Source: Ignelater luminosus (lineage: Eukaryota > Arthropoda > Insecta > Coleoptera > Elateridae). From it: a stretch of DNA of 64,000 nt. The notes beneath the pieces were generated by a model that ran no database searches, was not told the DNA's origin, and saw nothing but the letters and a program-made list of their open reading frames with translations. Below, in pieces: positions 61,184-64,000 of the stretch (position 1 is the first letter of the stretch; every line of letters begins with the position of its first letter). Position numbers and translations under genes: made by a program. Location: NCBI GenBank assembly GCA_011009095.1, contig VTPC01090692.1:62001-126000 (forward strand), written 5' to 3'.

Positions 61184-63200
61184 TATAGTTGTAACAGATA
61201 TTTTGCATAAACTTAAAAAGCTGTACAGTAGAAGTACAACCATTGAAATCGAAACAAACTTGATTATTTAACTATACTTTGTCAAAGGTATGAGGGTATG
61301 ATGCTTACAGTAAGATAAAAGAGCATTTTTAACAATTAATTAAAACAAGCATTCAATGCAATTCTGATGAAAAGTTGCAATAAAATGGCCATGACTGTTG
61401 TTAATGTAACTGCAACTATTTGTCTTGATCCCTACAATAATAAATAATAATAAATAGTCGATTATTTATATTTTGATTGATTGGTTTGCAAATATAAATT
61501 TCAAATCCTCTTAATTAAGTAGAATTGTTGGTTAGTAATGATTAATTACTATTCTAATAATAAGAGAATTAATCAGCCAATAAGGCAATTAGAGAGTATT
61601 AAAGCATTGAGTACAGGATATTCCTTTTGGACACACCGTATAACAATTAAAAACAAAAGTAGTGGTTATTAAATTATTCAAATGATTCGACATTGGTGTA
61701 ATTGATCGACCTAATTACATAGAAGCCTAGGAGTAATACAGCTTTTTGGTTGTGCTTTGCTTACAACATGTAGACTTGTATCTCTAAAAACGAAAACATA
61801 CAGAACGTTGTAGCATTAAATTAGGATGTAGGCGCCATGTTGTGTCTCCTTTCCCAAAATTTATGTATTCAACAGTTAAGGGAATCCGGTTTTAAAATTT
61901 ATTTTTTCCTCAAAAGTTATTTTTTTCTGTTGTATTCATAGGCTGTCATCAACTTATTATTGTTATTCTTTTTTTTTATTAAATTGTATATTGTTAACTA
62001 AAGCAAATGAATTAAGAAGTGTCGTACCATTTTTATTCAAACCTTTGTTTGAAGATAATTTTCATGTTCAACATAATAAAAATTCTTTAAAAATTTTAAA
62101 AGAGACATTTCAACAAGAACTCGCTTCATTTTGTATGTGTTTGTGTGGTGTGTGCGTCGTGTTTGTGTGGTTTTTACTTCATTTCATATTTTAAGTGTGT
62201 CTAATACTTGCTCTTTTTGTTTCGACTGTGTTAATTATTTATGGAGAATTGCTTGCATATTCATGGTCGTAGAACATAACTTGCCTAACTAGTTTTGTGT
62301 GGCTAGTTTGCTTTATATTTTTGTTGGATTGAGGCAACACGGGGGAATTTCTGAGTATGATTTTATTTTACTCGGAGGTACGCTTGTTATTATTTTAAAT
62401 TCAGTTTCTTGATCGAGAGGTATTTTACATTTTATATTATAAATTTAGATTTTTTATTATCTGTTAAGGTTTTGAATGAAATTATGTAGATATTAAGTGT
62501 CTAGCAGCCTTGGATTTTCTTGATGTTATTATAAAATTAATTTGGATTGCCGTCGGTGATATAAATTAATGAACAGGTGGTATTATTTGTGTTATTATTT
62601 CTACATTTTTAATGTTATAAAGCGATAGGAAAATGTGTTATAACAACTTAATTTATACATTAAACAAGATATTAGATAATTTTTGCGGGGGGCATATTCT
62701 TTTTTATTCTGTAACAAAATTAGTTGTTTGCGTGACATTTACTAATATTTATTCGGGTTCGTTAAACACGTTCGTGGATGATCACAAATAGGAAATAGAT
62801 AATTGAACAACTCTCTCGTAACTTTTATTATTAAATTATCATTCTGGGTAGTTGAGAAAACCTTTGCAAATAAGCTAATCTGTGTGTATATAGTGCTTGG
62901 TTAATGTCAGTGAGCGCCAGGTATATGATTTACAGGAAAACGTGGGTAGACTTTGTAAAATTGCAAGATCTAAGTTTGAAATGCTAAGGGTTGCTTTTGC
63001 AATTTCATGCGAAAAAAACGCCTACGCGATATTTTATACCTGGAAAATTTCAACCTGTTACGTTTAAAGATGCTTTGAAATGTGGAGCACGGGATTTGTT
63101 GGTTAAATCGATAAAAATGGAACTTACCCATTTTTAAATGATTATTAAAGTGATATCTACGTAATAGTTGAGCATTCAAAACAATAATAATAATTAATAA
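61184..63200. other. AT-rich DNA with one solo transposon end
   Basis: GGACACACCGTA (61629-61640) looks like another right end of the CAGTGTGTC group; no left partner was found. A 67-codon frame at 61991-62194 has a hydrophobic, Cys/Val-rich tail but no family. Confidence 0.35.
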
Positions 63201-63202
63201 AG

Positions 63203-63258
63203 AGGTGTCTCAGGGTGTTATCCTGGGACCATTTCCATTCTATATAGGAATCTTTTAA
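63203..63258 (+). pseudogene. Reverse-transcriptase scrap (QGVILGPFPF)
   Basis: GGTGTC, then a 2-base deletion, then CAG GGT GTT ATC CTG GGA CCA TTT: GV-QGVILGPFPFYI, fitting the RT block GVPQGSILGPFLF. A stop follows. Only this block survives. Confidence 0.45.
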
Positions 63259-63259
63259 G

Positions 63260-64000
63260 GAATTATCTACTTTCATAATTTTCTAATGCTTTTCTATTAT
63301 ATAACACTCTTTGACTGATTGAAAGCTATATTTAAAATACAATCAAAAAAATAATGTTTAGCTATAAGGCAAACTCTTCGTTTAAATATTATTTTATTTT
63401 GAAAGTTTCCGCTAATTTGTGCACCGTAATTGCGCTTTGTCTACGTTTTTAACTAGATTGCCAAAAGAATACGGTTAAAGTTTAAACAAACAAAAAGTAA
63501 AAATTAAGACGTTGAACAACTTTTCCTTAATTATCATAAATTTCTTAATAACATAATAATATTGTTATTTGTTTGCTTGAAGCGTATATCCATAAATGCT
63601 GCACTTCCTCAATGATGTTGTTCTTGATCTTGTGTGTATATGTGTGTTTATGGTGAATTTTCGTAAATAGGGAAAAATTTCCATTATTCATCAATTTTAA
63701 CGTTCTTGTTTAAAAACGAGCACAGTTAAGTGCGCATTTTTTTGATCTTGTACCACGGCAAAACCTAATTAAAACAAAAGCAATTTGGACAGATAATTAA
63801 AGTTATGCAATAAAAAGAGTTTTGCACTTTTTGCATGATAGGTTAATTTAGTTTTGACATATTATGAATAATTACAAGGGCGGTACCCACAGAAATTAGG
63901 TGCCTGTGCCCGTGTTAGTTTATGTAAGACTTTAGTTAAATCAACCATATAAATGTTTTCATTTGTCAGTTTCAATCCAAATTAAAATGTGAAATATACA
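63260..64000. other. AT-rich DNA, nothing recognised
   Basis: No gene or repeat identified up to the window edge. Confidence 0.35.

Noticed and set aside
1..64000. CRISPR array, operons, rRNA or prokaryotic mobile elements
   Set aside because: No regularly spaced identical repeats with unique spacers; introns, TATA promoter and insect transposons indicate a eukaryotic nuclear genome.

Overview
The window looks like AT-rich insect nuclear DNA. The evidence is a secreted, proline-rich cuticle-type protein gene with a short canonical intron and a TATA promoter, a DUF4817-type mariner relic, a piggyBac relic, several non-LTR reverse-transcriptase scraps and many TA-flanked inverted-repeat elements. 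A beetle is my best guess from the style of the repeats and the cuticle protein, but the sequence does not prove it. Three runs of exactly ten Ns (5493-5502, 22504-22513, 46569-46578) are scaffold placeholders, so this is a draft assembly. There is nothing bacterial here: no operons, CRISPR arrays or rRNA.

Only one gene is convincing. It lies on the minus strand at 4422-5851 and encodes a secreted protein built from PYPA..V.KS and VYGPPAKIE repeats. Its exon is interrupted by a placeholder gap inside a 30-bp tandem array. As printed, its putative first exon is one base out of frame with the body. Everything else that looks genic is a candidate exon, not a full gene: a GC-richer possible promoter and leader at 29500-29806; a pyrimidine tract with AG/GTAAGC at 33930/33931 and a second donor 76 nt downstream (short exon or recursive splice point); and a possible TATA promoter, upstream-AUG-rich leader and coding first exon at 47404-48135. 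These plus-strand signals fit a window made largely of long introns and intergenic DNA.

Most of the remaining readable content is decayed mobile DNA. Left to right: a methyltransferase-like scrap (about 1.2-1.6 kb); one arm of a palindromic element (2.8-3.4 kb); a mariner relic (13.8-14.9 kb); a 239-bp deletion derivative of a larger inverted-repeat element (15.1 kb); reverse-transcriptase relics (16.2-16.6, 19.2, 39.7 and 63.2 kb); a 53-bp-arm hairpin (18.6-18.8 kb); a tRNA-like promoter scrap (31.5 kb); the 1.37-kb element related to the 15.1-kb one, with ~150-bp internal tandem units (35.3-36.7 kb); TE-like DNA at 41.7-43.3 kb; a cluster at 49.8-55.5 kb with a piggyBac transposase relic, a 17-bp inverted-repeat-flanked insert and three LTR edges with tRNA-Lys-type primer-binding sites; the full palindromic element (58.4-59.3 kb); and a 466-bp MITE with intact TA duplications (60.7-61.2 kb).

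I found no clear new biological system. The items most worth following up are the candidate recursive splice site at 33.93 kb, the two-armed and one-armed palindromic element pair, the 150-bp-unit element with its miniature derivative, and the repeat register of the cuticle-type gene.
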